64,000 nt of DNA, taken from contig WPIO01000009.1 in the NCBI GenBank assembly GCA_009760855.2, positions 961,001-1,025,000 on the forward strand, in the 5' to 3' direction. Within the stretch, counting starts at the first letter, position 1. Every line of letters starts with the position of its first letter. The position numbers were made by a program, and so were the translations under genes. Below the pieces are notes generated by a model that was given only the letters and a program-made list of their open reading frames with translations, did no database searches and was not told where the DNA came from. This document shows positions 1 through 11,689 of the stretch, piece by piece. Source of the DNA: Cristatella mucedo (Eukaryota; Bryozoa; Phylactolaemata; Cristatellidae).

Positions 1-143
1 AGACTGTTGGATTCCAAAAAGCGGGTGGTACGATGCTTGGCCTGATGGGGTAGTATATCTGAGAGATAGCCTGGAGCCATAGAATGAAGGGACCTAAAAG
101 TGGGAGACAAAACCTTGAAGTCAATCCGTTGCTTGACTCATAC
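1..143 (-). mobile_element. LINE B fragment (3' coding/UTR part), continues left of window
   Basis: Nearly the same as 60540-60680 in the full LINE B copy, in the same orientation. It stops where an unrelated 40 bp and then the 3' end of LINE A begin, so LINE A appears inserted next to or into this copy. Confidence 0.85.
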
Positions 144-182
144 AGCCTCGTTTGTTCGTAACGCCAGATCACTTCTTACTAA

Positions 183-2570
183 TGTAATGTCTCTCAGTCT
201 TTGACTCCACAAAGTCATAAAGACCACGTGGGTGTTACGCAGGAGAGTTTTGTGTAGCACACTCACAGCCTAAGTGGCTTTCGGTACGCATTCGGTTGCC
301 AACAGAGTTTATCACACGCAACAAAGAGAAAGCGGAAAGCATAGCAGAGTCAGGAGAGCAGTTGAGGTAGTGAGTAGCATAGAAGTAGCAGTTTAGGACC
401 GCTGAAAAAGATGTACCATAGTCGGCAATAGGAGAGTAGTTGTCTTTGCGTAAGAATTGTGGAAGCGAGTTCCACAGCCTAGGACCTGCAGAGCTAAAGC
501 TTCTGTCGCCAACGGTCTTTAAGCGGAAGAATGGGACACCTAATCTATTGACCACACATGATCTAAGGGCTCGAACAGGCTGAAACTGATGTAGCAGTTC
601 AGCTAGGTACGAAGGAACAAGCCGTGGCAGGCCTTGTGGGTCAGCCTAAGAACTTTGCTCTGTATCCTTTGCTCAACCGGCAATCATCCTAACTCTTTCA
701 GCAAAGGTGACACGTGCTCAAACCGCTGGGACTTGAAGATCAGCCTTGCACCCATATTCATAGTCCGCTGTAGTGGCATAATAGCTTTCGTTGCCAGCCC
801 AGCCTACAGGGAATTACAATGGTCAAGCCGAGACAGAACTAAAGAGCTAGGTAATTTTTTACAAGCAATTGTGGGAGACAGCTCCTAATCTTGGATAGGG
901 ATCGGATGCGATGGCTAGCTGTAGAGGCAGTCTTCTAAATGAAGCTTTTGAAATTGAGGCTGCTGTTGAACACGACACCTAGATTACAAGCACGTGGTGA
1001 AGTTCGCACAATAGCATCACCTATTAGAACAGCACAGCCTTTTAATCCAGCCACACGCTTAGGGTGTCGACACTATGAGAAGCAGTTCAGTTTTATCATC
1101 ACTTAATTTCAGAAAGTTTTCGTTCATCCAGGATCGAATATCGGCAAGGCAAGCATTCAGTTTCTCAGTCGTTGCAGCAGATTCCGACGGTTTAAATGAC
1201 AAATACAACTGAGAATTGTCAGCATAGAAGTGGTATCCTATTCTATGTGCCTTAATCACTTTTCCAAGAGGTTGCGTATAAAAGGAGAACAGCAAGGGAC
1301 CAAGTACAGACCCTTGAGGGACTCCACAGGTGACCCTTCTCATGTCTAAGACCTGACTCCCACACGACACGGATTGAACACGATCAGACAAGTATGATTT
1401 AAACCACGCCTTGTCTGCCAGACCGATCGTTGTTCTCAATCGTTCAAGCAGAACTTCGTGATCAATGGTGTCGAAGGCAGCAGACAGATCTAGCAGAGCT
1501 AGGGTAGCGACAATTCCCGTCGTCGTTGCCACGTAGAATGTCATTGTTAACACGGAGGAGAGCAGTTTCAGTAGAATGCTGCCTCTTGAACTTTGATTAA
1601 AATGTTTCTGACATTCCATTGTTTTCAATATGTTCAACCAGCTGCTTAGCAACAATTTTTTCGAGAATCTTTGATAAGAACGGAAGAAGGGAAACTGGAC
1701 GATAGTTTGATAGGACCTCTGTGTCTAATCCAGGCTTTTTAAGAATAGGTCTATCGATTGCCGATTTGAAGGACTTGGGGACGACCCCTCTTCCCAAACA
1801 AGCATCAACAATCTTGGTTATGGTAGGGCTAAGTTGGTCTGCAAGTGAAGATCACAGAGATGAAGTTATGGGGTCTTCAGGAGACGAGCTCTTTTTGCTA
1901 GACCTGAATATGGCAGCCACATCGCTTGCAGAAACGTCGAAGAACCTTTTAAGGAAGGTCACAGGTTGAGGAACGGCGATTGCTTTGGTCAGAGGGGCCC
2001 AATGAAGACACGAATGTGCACAATCTTTTCAGTAAAGAAGGCTGGAAAGTTGTCGGCTGAGCTCTTAATATCCGGGGAGTCAGACCTCACAGCATTGGCC
2101 AGTCAATGGTTTATTGTCTTATAAATCTGTTTAGTGTCCGACTGGCAGGAATTCAGCTTTCTAATGAAAAAAAAGAAGCCCTGGTTTTTTAGGCTTTCGG
2201 GTGTAAACTTGAAGGAAGTCTTTAAAATTGACTAGATCTGCCTCAGACCCCGATTTCTTGAAACGACGTTCTAGCCTGCGCTTAACCCGGCGCATCTTGA
2301 GGAGTATTTTGTAAATTGACAGGAATCTCGACGATTTTGAACACGGATTGAGCGAACGGGAGCATGCTTGTCAAGAGCGCTCCTGAGTGTCATTTTCATC
2401 GTATCAGAGAGGGTATCGAGGCTTCCGGTCGAGTCTGAATGCAGATCAAGAAGACCTGCATCACAAACAGATTTAAAAAACTTGTCCGTGTCCATGCTTT
2501 TTAAGTTACGTCGTTTGGCAATTTCGACATTGCTATGGTTACAGACCCCACATGTCGCCAAACGCAGTCG
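183..2570 (-). mobile_element. LINE A copy 1, 5'-truncated non-LTR retrotransposon
   Basis: Read on the minus strand it has a pre-RT region (2271-2561, with LDKHAPVRSIRVQNRRDS), RT motifs (NYRPVSLLPFLSKILEKIVA at 1597-1797, [13 protein letters not shown] and [13 protein letters not shown] in 1059-1655) and a 3' UTR ending GGAGTC...ACATTACA near 183. It is broken by at least one frameshift near 1600, and the active-site YADD reads YADN, so it is dead. CR1/L2-like by its RT motifs; no endonuclease domain remains. Confidence 0.85.
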
Positions 2571-2927
2571 CTAGCGTCTGCTGGTATTTAAGTTGTAATA
2601 ACACATTTTTGTATTTCTTTTTAGCTCGGAGTTTAGGATTTTGGGCGTAGTACTTAGGGGTTGTGAGTTTTTGGGATCACATTTTAGAATCTAGAGTTTA
2701 GATTTCGTACTTTTTGCTAAATGTGTTGGCTTTTGGTTTTTGATTTTATAGTTCAGCGTTTACCATTAAAGTATAAGGGAAAATACATGCAGCAAAGATA
2801 TTCGAAAACGTTATTATTTATCGTAGCTATAAATCGACGCTTGTGGCAAAGTTTAGCGGCCTTCTATGAGTACTGTGTCCATAAAAAAAAATAATAATAA
2901 TTTTACTTGATTATCTCATTTGTATAG
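2571..2927. other. AT-rich stretch, no gene seen
   Basis: T-rich on the plus strand with loose repeats of TTTAGG/TTTTGG type and a short (AAT)n near 2890. No coding sequence or recognisable repeat. Confidence 0.5.
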
Positions 2928-3060
2928 GGACCGAAGAGCCTCAATGGCTATCAACACCACTGCAGTTTACAATAAAGGATTGCCCACGGCAGGATTCTAA
3001 CCCAGGACCTCGGTCGTGAAGAGCCATTAGCTTACCCCCAAAGGTATCACACCCCTCTAA
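2928..3060 (-). mobile_element. SINE S1 copy 1 (tRNA-like, degraded)
   Basis: On the minus strand it carries the family's tRNA-like head (B-box region near CCTGGGTTAGAATCC) followed by a GCGGTG-like stem and an AGGCTCTTCGG tail. It matches the S1 copies at 4058, 31312 and 55622. Confidence 0.65.
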
Positions 3061-3635
3061 AACGAAAGGAGGTGGCTTCATGAACAACCGACTCTGTATT
3101 AACTGAGCTACTATGTAGGTGAGGTTTAATTGACTCCTTCACAGATTGACAACAGTTCCAGTGGCTTCGTGAAACCTTTTAGTACCCCAGGACTAAACCA
3201 CAAACGGTACACCTCAACTTGTAAAAAGTTTTCACAAGAAATAGCTCCACCACAAATAATGCACAAAATCACGTTCTACTAGGCATATCTCGTCGAGAAA
3301 GTTTTATTAACTGCAGTAAAGGTACATCACAGCTATCATAGCTTTAAATTAGGTGAATTTTTTCGATCTTGAACGTTGCAAACTGGTTGGTTACAGTTTG
3401 AAAGTAAATATTATCTAGTATTTCCTTCAATATGTTTAAAAAGGTCAAAACAAAACGCTCTCTTGCACTACTGATGCTCTCCAATAACACAGGATTATCT
3501 TCACGTTGATAAAGGAACGTCAAAAACTGGAAAGTGACACAGTTTTGAATGAAAGAACTGGCAAGGCAACCATTAAATTATGAAACACATATTCTCCATA
3601 ACTGAAAATGAAAGAAATGATATCCAGTGATAATA
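3061..3635. other. Unassigned spacer
   Basis: AT-rich sequence without a credible reading frame or similarity to other parts of the window that I could see. Confidence 0.4.
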
Positions 3636-6600
3636 AAAATGGTAATACATTTTCTATAGCACCCTCAGAAAACTCAATCTCTTTCTACGCAATGTACAGT
3701 TGCTTCAAAGGAGGCACTATCGAATGTTTATTGGTTTTGGAGAATACGAACTAAAGGCACGGTCTCCTAAGGATTTGAGGTTTGTACGAGGTATAGGTAA
3801 GCAGTTATGTTCCAAAAAACGGGTGGAACGATGCTTAGCTTTGTAGGGCAGTAGATCTGATAGGTAGGCTAGAGCCAAAGAATGAACAGACCGAAAAGTG
3901 ACAGAATCTTGAGGTTGGTGCGTTACTCTATTGAGAGCTAGTGCAGGTCGGCGAGAAGTGGTGTGATGTGGCCACTTCGACGCTTACGAAAGGCAAGCCT
4001 AGCTGCAGAGTTTTGAACTAGCTGTAAATAAATTAATAAATCCTAGCTGATAAAGTAGCCTCTTTTTCTATAGTGACAGAAGAGCCTTTACGACTATCAC
4101 CACCGCTTGCAGTGGCGATACAGGATCGCCAGCCACAGGAATCGAATCCACGACCTCGGGACCGAGGTCGTGAAAACCACCACCTTACGTAGTGTGCCAT
4201 CACGGTTAGTGCCTGATTTCAGAGGGCGGTAGACCAGCAACCAGTGATCGACAACAGTAAAGACGGGATATCGCAAATGCATGGATCCGTTTAGATGTGG
4301 TATCCCTGTCTAAGCAAGCACGAATTTCGGCAACGGTATGTAGCTAAAAGTAGCCAGACTTCGGTGTGGAGCTGATGTAGTCGTCTAATGAAATGTCACT
4401 TTGGAACAGGACGCTTAGATTTTGTGCAGTTTCAGCAGGACATGCGTTTGGAAAGCAGCCGTAAGAACGACGGTGAGCGTTAACCTATCCAATTTTTGAA
4501 TCAGACTTGGTTTGCCCATAGCTAGTTAGTTGGTTTTATTATCATTCAATTTAAGACAGCTTGCTGCCAACCATGTGCGAATGCTATTAAGGCATGTAGC
4601 AAGGGAGTTGAGAGTATTCGATGTGCTGAAGGGCTGGAAAAGATCAAAGCAAATGTACAGCTGAGTGTCATCTGCATGGAAGTGACAGCCTAGATATTGC
4701 CTGGCAATTCCATCGGCAAGAGGAAAAGTACAAACTGAAGAGAAGTGGTCCAAGCACAATAATCTGAGGTACACCATACTTCAGTGAAGTCTCGGATTAC
4801 CTTTTTCCATTCACAGCAGTTAGAGTATCTCACCAAGGTAGGACTTAAACCCTTGTAGCGAAGTACCAGCGATGCCCAGGTGAGTGTAGACGCACTCAAG
4901 AAGGACTTGGTGATCAATAGCATCGAAAGCTGCCGAAAGATAGAGTAAAACAACCAAAGAGACTCAACGTAAGTCTGCATTCCTATCAAGGTCGCTGTAC
5001 ACCCGAGCTATGCTGACTCTGTGGACTGATTAGCTCTAAAACAAGACTGGAGCTTACTAGCAAGGTTTGAAGGTTCAATATATGAATTCAGCTGGTCTAT
5101 CACGACTCATTCCAGTGTCTTTAAAAGAAGCGGTAGAAGAGAGACAGGGCGGAATTTTATCGTTTTCTCGAACTAGTGTTGCTTTCTTGAGTGGTGACCT
5201 GACTACAGCCTTTTAGAAAGGTGCTGGGACATGACCTGAGGTTAATAACGTATTTATGATGTTAGTTATGCATTGCAGCAGCAGATCTATGCATCGTAGA
5301 AGCAGGTCAATGGTAATGGGATCTAGAGTACTAGTTGCTTTTTGTGATTGGGATATGAGCTTAAGAACAAGGTCATTAGTGGCCTCCTTGAAGACATTGA
5401 GATGCTTTGTGGAATTGAGGGACACGACTCCAGGGGTTGTTTCTGTCACCATAGAAAATGACTCCCCCATCTTGTCTATCTTCTCGACAAAGAAGCTAGA
5501 GAAGTGATCAGCTAGATCATCACAAGGATCATTAGATAAGGAGCTATCCTGGTAACGGTTAGGCACATGCTTGATCGTAGACATCAGCATTTTTTTAATG
5601 TGCATCTGTCAATCAACGATGTTTTTATGTAAGCTAGACTTGGCCTTTGCTAGGACCAATTGATACAACTTACAGTAGTCCTCATATGCCTGTTGGTGAA
5701 AAGTCAGTCATGATATTTGTATGCTATTTCAAGTTAGTGCTTAGTAGACCTAGCTATTTAATGTCTGCGGTAAAGCATGGGCCTTCTGGGCGAGGAAGCA
5801 GAGTGAGCTTAGTCAGAGGTGCAAACTCGTCGAGTATGTCAGCTACTGTCGTGTTGTGGCAATCAACCAATGATGACAGAAGAGGGATTGAGCAGCAGAG
5901 GCGAGGCAAATATTCTCGCACGGACAGCATCGATGTCAAGGGTCTTGAGGTTTCGTGACCCACAGGTGATTTTAGAAGAGGAGAAGGCGGGCATACACTA
6001 TAGATTGAATGAGATCTGCGTGTGGTCAGATAAGTAGGATTTGTTAATAATTGTTGATGACAAAGTGCAGGTGTATGAGAAAATCTGGTCGAGTGTATGA
6101 CCCTTGATGTGAGTAGGGCCGTGCACGTGAGCCGCAAAAGAAAATGACTCAGTCAGTGGACGAAATTTTGCGCTGAAGACGTCAGAAAAGTTACAAAATG
6201 AATTTCAGAATCCCCCATAACAAGGAAGGGTCGGTTTCTTGAGCGCAGAATCGAAATGAGATAAGAGAAATCTGAGATAAAGAAGACCTTGGTGCCTGGA
6301 GGACAATAGACTACTGCTGCCATTGATGGCTTACTTTCGGGCAAACCCAAGATTCGAAAGATTGATCCGAAAGACTGCTTCGAGGGGACGGCAAATGGCT
6401 TGAAATTTATGTACGTGCGTGTAATTATAGCAACTCTATCTCTCGTTTTAATCAATTTAGGGATGCAAAGAGGCGGAGTTTCGCAGCTAGTCGTCGGGCG
6501 GTTGACCAATTTTAACCAAGTTTCGGTTAAGGCGAGCCAATCTTTCCAGAAGTAAGGCTGCTTGTTATTACAGGTTTATTCCACATTGAACGAGGAATCC

Positions 6601-7045
6601 TAAGACACGTTGGGCAGCCAGAATCATAGGAAGCCTGGTGACCACTAAGAGCGATTCAAAGGAAAGCTTGAGGGAGCGCTGAGCGTTACGAGACAATGCT
6701 AGGCATATCAAACGAGCGAGTTCTCAGCTCCCAGCTCCCGCGACGGCTCCGGGGTGGTTTCCTTTTGTTAATAGATAATTCACGAATCTTAGCAACAGCA
6801 AAACCATCTTGGAATGCATTTGAACGACTATGACGAAGCGATAATAGGTACTTCATCATAACCAATAAGCAGGTTACTAGACGCCGCCGCCGGTGTAGCC
6901 ATCGCCTTAGCCAAGCGCAAAGCGCTTGGACGTGCATAGGCACATAATTTCTTACGCACTACGGTCGAAAAACAACAGATCAACATTAAACAGGTCTTAG
7001 TTGTATCGGTTTCCGGATGAGACGACCAAAAGATCTCCGGTTTTC
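3636..7045 (-). mobile_element. LINE B copy 2, near full length, broken, with nested SINE S1
   Basis: Minus strand. The 5' region (about 6600-7045) matches 63100-63440 of copy 9. The EN-domain remnant (6153-6509) has MAAVVYCPPGT and a GDSEIHF version of the GDFN motif. A second piece follows at 5213-5605, and RT at 4526-4989 has the active site as FHADDTQ. The 3' UTR ends with the GCACCCTCAGAAAACTCAATCTC hairpin region near 3665. Many frameshifts. An S1 SINE interrupts it at 4058-4215. Confidence 0.85.
4058..4215 (-). mobile_element. SINE S1 copy 2, inserted in LINE B
   Basis: tRNA-like SINE on the minus strand: head TGATGGCACACTACGTAAGG, an imperfect palindrome around ACGACCTCGG, then GGATTCGATTCC (B box) and a tail CTGTCACTATAG. 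The LINE B sequence resumes on both sides (ends near 4020, continues at GCCTGATTTC 4211), so the SINE is younger than this LINE copy. Confidence 0.8.
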
Positions 7046-7755
7046 GGAAGAGAATTCTGCAACGGACAAGAAATGCAAATAGTCCTTGGTGTTGGGAAAA
7101 GTAGGTCTTTGGTGCTGAGTCGTGACGTATGGCAAGAAGCCAAATATTTCGTTGCGCAGCAATGTTCCATCAACTCTTGAACAAGATAAGCATCTAAGAT
7201 TTGGGCAATGCAGGCTGAGTTTGGCCTGGTCAAGTGTTTTTTAAAGGCTGCTTCATTTCGAACAACAAACCAATTTTTACATCAAGATCTGAAGCCGGGA
7301 ATACCTAGCTCCGATTTCTCTTCGAAGATAGTTTATGCTGTTCTTCATTATTCTTGAAATCTCCTCGCTAGACCAATATCTTTAGAGAGTTCTCCACGCT
7401 GCTGTCTCCTTCGGCGAATTATTCGCTCGAATGCAACTCCTCATAATTAATATTTCCTGTTGGTATATAATAGTGATTCTTGACATGGGTCTTCTCGATG
7501 TCTTGACAACTCTGTCTCAAGAGAGTGGATGAGTGGATGTAACAAGAGGCGTCTTTGAAGGTCATCTTTGGATCCTGCAGTCTTTTCTGGACCTGGTCAA
7601 TCTTCCTTAAGATATTGTAGTAGAATCGAAAAATAGCCAAAAAGTTAAAAGTTCAAAATATAACGTAAGAGACTGCCAGCTTCCTTTCTCGTTTCTAGCA
7701 TTCTACTTTTGTCCTCTGCGATTTTCCAGCGTATATCCTGTTGAATCTGCACACA
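7046..7755. other. Unassigned sequence between LINE B copies
   Basis: A 78-codon minus frame (6997-7233) and a 73-codon minus frame (7419-7640) exist but show no recognisable motif. The former may be the upstream flank or the ORF1/5' end of LINE B copy 2. Confidence 0.35.
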
Positions 7756-7756
7756 A

Positions 7757-8265
7757 TCTAGGCGTCGTGTTCCATTGTGACCTTCGTTATACGACCACAT
7801 CTGCTCCACAATCGAGTCCGCCGACTTTCAGCTACATAACATTGCTAAAATTCGGGCTTGCTTAAATAAAGATACCACATCTAAGTTGGTCCATGAATTT
7901 ATTTCACATCCCGTCTGGACTTCTGTAACTCACTGCTTGCTGGCTTACCAGCATGTGCAATCAAGCGCTTACAGCTGGCGCAAAACTCTGCAGCTAGGCT
8001 TGTCTGTCGTGAACGTCGAAGTTGCCACATCACACCACTTCTCACCGACCCGAACTGCCTACCAGTCAGGCAATAGATCGACTTCAAGGTTTTATCGCTC
8101 ACTTTAGGTTCCTTCATTCTTTCGCTCCAGCCTAGCTATCAGATTTACTTATCCACCAGGCCAAGCACCGTACCACCCGCTTTTCGGAAACTAACTTTTT
8201 ACCTATACCTCGTACAAACCTCAAATACTTTGGAGACCGTGCATTTAGTTAGTACGCTCCCAAAG
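7757..8265 (+). mobile_element. LINE B copy 3, 3' coding fragment
   Basis: Plus strand; matches 13545-14040 of copy 5 (from TCTAGGTGTC through the thumb/C-terminal coding region to TGGAGACCGTGCATTTAG). It lacks both the RT core and the 3' terminal hairpin. Confidence 0.88.
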
Positions 8266-8399
8266 AAAGACGATTTGATTGCCTGAATGTGGTTTACATA
8301 TTCCAAACAGCAGGATCCCGTAAACGGTTGCAGTTGCAAGTTGCTTGATGGGACAAAAATGAGACTGACTTCTGTAGCCAAGTTCTAGGGGTCAAAAGC

Positions 8400-8945
8400 T
8401 AGTTCCCGCCACACCAGCTACACTCCGGCCACGCTGCCGCTCGCCATGCCGCTGAACTAGGGTAAGACGAGCGGCCGTCAGGTTAAACCTGTTTATGATA
8501 TCGCATACGCCAACAACAACAGGGTAACTAAACAAGTCTACAGGGGAAGGTCCTATACACAGTACACCATGGAGGCAGCAAGCGCGAACAAATGTGTTAG
8601 TTGGTCAGTCGGCTTCCACCATCACACCGTCGAAGGCCTCCGTCCCACCATTGCAAGCGTACACCGTACAAGACCCGGCTAGCTGCGTATTCTGGGATAG
8701 ACGGAGCAGAAGCCCACAACAGTCGAGAGCATCCGCCAAAAGACGCCAACACACAGGGCGGGGGGGGGTAATGAACACGCTACACGGGAACGCGGAATAT
8801 GCAAGTCTCAACAACGAGCGTGCTATCCAGCACCGCTCGGGCCTTAGGTACTCGTCGCCTTGCGTGCGTGGCCGCGTCGCTGGAGCACTCCTGCACAAAT
8901 CCAACTGCATAATGCACAAAACGCTGAGTCAAGCCAAGACCTGCA
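8400..8945 (+). repeat. Repeat D copy 1 (GC-rich, uninterrupted)
   Basis: Shares CGCTGAACTAGGGTAAGAC, GTCAGGTTAAACCTG, CCAACAACAACAGGGTAAC, GTTGGTCAGTCGGCTT and GGAGCACTCCTGCAC blocks with an interrupted copy spread over 10030-14410. No protein motif recognised; orientation is arbitrary. It could be internal sequence of an LTR element or an unclassified repeat. Confidence 0.8.
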
Positions 8946-9692
8946 GCTAAATAGCACTAGTTGAATTTGGGCTACACCATCAGATTGTTGGGGCTAAACC
9001 TTGATTTGCACCTGAACTGAAATTATTGATATCCTTAGTCAGCAGTGAGGCGACGATAGTATATTAAACCAAGCACAAATAGAATGTGTATACTTAACAA
9101 AGGCCCAGAAAATGCAGTGCAAATCGACAGTCTACTCGTCATACTGCTTAATGTGATGAGGCTGCTTCGAGATCCCATCGCTTTTTGCGATTATACTATT
9201 CGTCGACTTTGACTCAATTAGTGTAGAGGCAATTGAATTGTGGCTGAACGGGACCAGTCAAAAATTAAGAAGGAAGATCGCTACAGTCTCTGGCAACGTC
9301 CGCTGCAGCTCGACCGTCTATCCGGTTGCCTGTTCCACTACTACCCGTTAGAGGTGACAGGAATGGCTCACCTGTTGCGAGCGAACAATTAATTAAAATG
9401 GAGAATTAATGGCCGTGCTGTTGGCCATTGCATGGTGCCTTGGTCTGTAAGGTTGCGAAGTTCAACTTTCAGCAGTCTGGTTGATAGGCGCTCGACTTTG
9501 TCTCAATACTTCATCACTTGCTAATCGCAGCAGGTAAGATCTTGGAGCGTTGTGGTGACTGACGACTACAGCTGCGATACATTTCTGGGGTGCGCGAATT
9601 AGTACATTTTCGCCAGTAACTGGTTCTGGATATTTTCTCCGTGGACCGTTGGTGCCACTCTGCCTAGTGGCCAGGGGCTGGAGAACCGCCTT
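8946..9692. other. Unassigned spacer
   Basis: No convincing gene or repeat seen. Confidence 0.4.
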
Positions 9693-9812
9693 AAGGCAGA
9701 AGAGCCTTAGCGGCTTATCACCACCGCTCACAGTTGGCAATAAAGGAGCTGTCACTTCCGGATTAAAAAAATACGCTCTTGGTCGTGAAGAGCGAGCAAC
9801 TTATATCGCAGC
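9693..9812 (-). mobile_element. SINE S1 copy 3 (degraded)
   Basis: Contains AGAAGAGCCTTAGCGGCTTATCACCACCGC (positions 9699-9728), matching the tails of the other S1 copies, and a remnant of the CTTGGTCGTGAAGAGC head. Confidence 0.7.
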
Positions 9813-10483
9813 TACATTGGCTATTTTCGACTAATTATTAATCTGCAGGTCCTCGACTGTCACAGGGTTTCATATTTCTTCTATAGAGATACTAGCTATT
9901 ATGTCACACTTGGCGCTCAGCTATTGTCTTATGTCTTTTTCGTTATTTACTCTGTCAAACATTCTCCTACTTAAACAATCCTTTTTGTATACCTATGTAG
10001 CCGAGTTCCTTGGGTCAAAGGGTATTTCCCACCAAACCCGCAGTACTCCGACCACGCTACAACTCGATATGCCGCTGAACTAGGTTAAGACAAGCTGTAG
10101 CGGCCTTGCTGGCCTTGGCTGAGTTTTAGCTCAAACAAGAGCTGTTCGATGGTGGGCTAGAGCTCCTTTGTCCTGGTGCAGTGGGCCAGAGAGGAGCGTC
10201 AGTTCGGGTAGAGAGGAAGCGCTTACGAGCAAGCCAGGAAGCTGTGAGACGAGCGGTGGCGATTCGGCCTTTAGAATTGGTCCGGTACGCGCGGAAGCGG
10301 CTGATTGATGTTGGCCGGCCTGTCAACCTCCACCTTCACTCGTTTCAAGGAAGAATCGTCTGGAACCCATTCGCCATTCAAGCTGGACAGAGGTGCCCTT
10401 CTAGTGGCCTATATTCCTTGCCGTAATGGGCCGGGATGTCGGGCCCAATACCACTAGGCGCTTGCCCCATTGTTTCAGCTAGG

Positions 10484-10490
10484 TATTTAA
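10484..10490 (+). promoter_or_regulatory. TATA-like box of the solo LTR
   Basis: TATTTAA preceding GAGTCGAGCGACGCTCGCTC, placed as expected at the U3/R border of an LTR promoter. Inference from position only. Confidence 0.45.
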
Positions 10491-10789
10491 GAGTCGAGCG
10501 ACGCTCGCTCTTGGTCTTACGGTCTTTTGTCTTTGGTCCGGCTTCGACGCCGTCGCACTCGTTTCTCTGAAAGAGAGGGAGGAGAGCGGGCCGTCCGCCG
10601 ACGATGGACAGAACAGAACAAGACAGCGCTAGGAGGATTCGGTGGACTCCACCGAATACGGTCGCATCGCGCCCGAGCTGGCATTTTGTGTTTCGTTTGT
10701 GTTTTGTGTGTGCGCGCTAGCACGTGGTCTCGGCATAGGGATTTGCCGGTGCAAGCTAGGCGTAGTTGGCGTGTGTGGAGCCCTAGTTC

Positions 10790-11230
10790 CCCAGTTAGGG
10801 TTTAGGCTCCGGGTCGCGCTTCAGTGTGGAGAAGTATTTCCTCCGCAGGAGTGCTTGAGTTGGCGTGTGTGGAGTATTCCTGCCGCACTGGTGGAAACCG
10901 AGTTCTATTTCTCCGGATAGGGTTTAGGCTCCGGTTCGCGCTTCAGTGAGAAGTATTTCCTCCGCGGGAGTGCTTGAGTTCGCGTGTGTGGAGTATTCCT
11001 GTCGCACTGGTGGAAACCGAGTTCTAGTTCTCCGGGTAGGGTTTAGGCTCCGGTTCGCGCTTCAGTGTGGAGAAGCATTCCCTCCGCAAGAGTGTTTAAG
11101 TTGGCGTGTTTGGGATATTCCCTCGTCACAGGTGAGAACAGATTCCTAGTTCTCCGGTTAGGGTTTAGGGTCCGGGTCGCGCTCAGTGTGGAGGAGTATT
11201 ACCTCCGCAAGAGTGTTAGTGCAGTTCAGA
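10790..11230 (+). repeat. Tandem minisatellite in the LTR, about 3.7 x 120 bp
   Basis: Units begin near 10798, 10920, 11038 and 11160 with GGGTTTAGG(C/G)TCCGG, followed by CGCGCT(T)CAGTG, TCCTCCGC, GTGTGTGGAGTATTCC and TGGAAACCGAGTTCTA. Units differ by a few substitutions and small indels. Confidence 0.9.
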
Positions 11231-11689
11231 ACGTGCGAGGAGTGTGGAGATAAAGCTGAACTAGACGCGCAGTGACTTTGTGCGCTTGCGAATAAAGTTC
11301 AGTAAAATCCCCAATTTATGTCTCGCTTTCCCATTCACGCCGCGGACTCACGACCCCCTTTAGTAACGGTAAGCAGGTCAGCGCCAGAAACGCTCGTTTC
11401 GCAGCAGCCAGCTAATTGCGCGTAGGCTCGCACCGAAAGGCAGTAGGCGCAAGGCTACGCGGCTAGGTGAGCGGCAGGTCAAGACTACCCCGCCGAGCCT
11501 TCGGCGTTACAAAGCTGCCGTCAGGTTAAACCTCTTTATAAAATCGCATACGCCAACAACAACAGGGTAACTAAACAAGTCTACAGGGGAAGGTTCTATA
11601 CATAGCACCCTATGGGGGCAGCAAGCGCTAACATACGTGTAAGTTGGTCAGTCGGCTTGCACAGACCTGCCGTTGTATAGACTCCGAAT

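Larger units (their letters stand above)
10096..11511 (+). mobile_element. Solo-LTR-like element, 1416 bp, inserted in repeat D
   Basis: Starts TGTAGCGGCC and ends GGCGTTACA (TG...CA termini with a short inverted repeat). It is flanked by AAGC at 10092-10095 and 11512-11515, a 4-bp target-site duplication. The uninterrupted D copy at 8475 serves as an empty site. LTR-like signals: a TATTTAA box at 10484-10490 and AATAAA at 11291-11296. No reverse transcriptase or integrase is present, so a solo LTR is the best reading. Contains about four tandem 120-bp repeats. Confidence 0.75.

Noticed and set aside
10181..10426. 81-residue plus frame (MGQRGASVRVE...) as the end of a retroelement polyprotein
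   Set aside because: It lies inside the LTR boundaries defined by the target duplication and shows no RT, RNase H or integrase motif.
10517..10920. Arg-rich and overlapping 68-92-residue frames in 10.5-10.9 kb
   Set aside because: They lie within the LTR-like element and its tandem repeats; overlapping frames on both strands reflect high GC content.
10798..11170. GGGTTTAGG motifs as internal telomere-type repeats
   Set aside because: They occur once per 120-bp unit rather than as a short tandem array, so they are part of the minisatellite.
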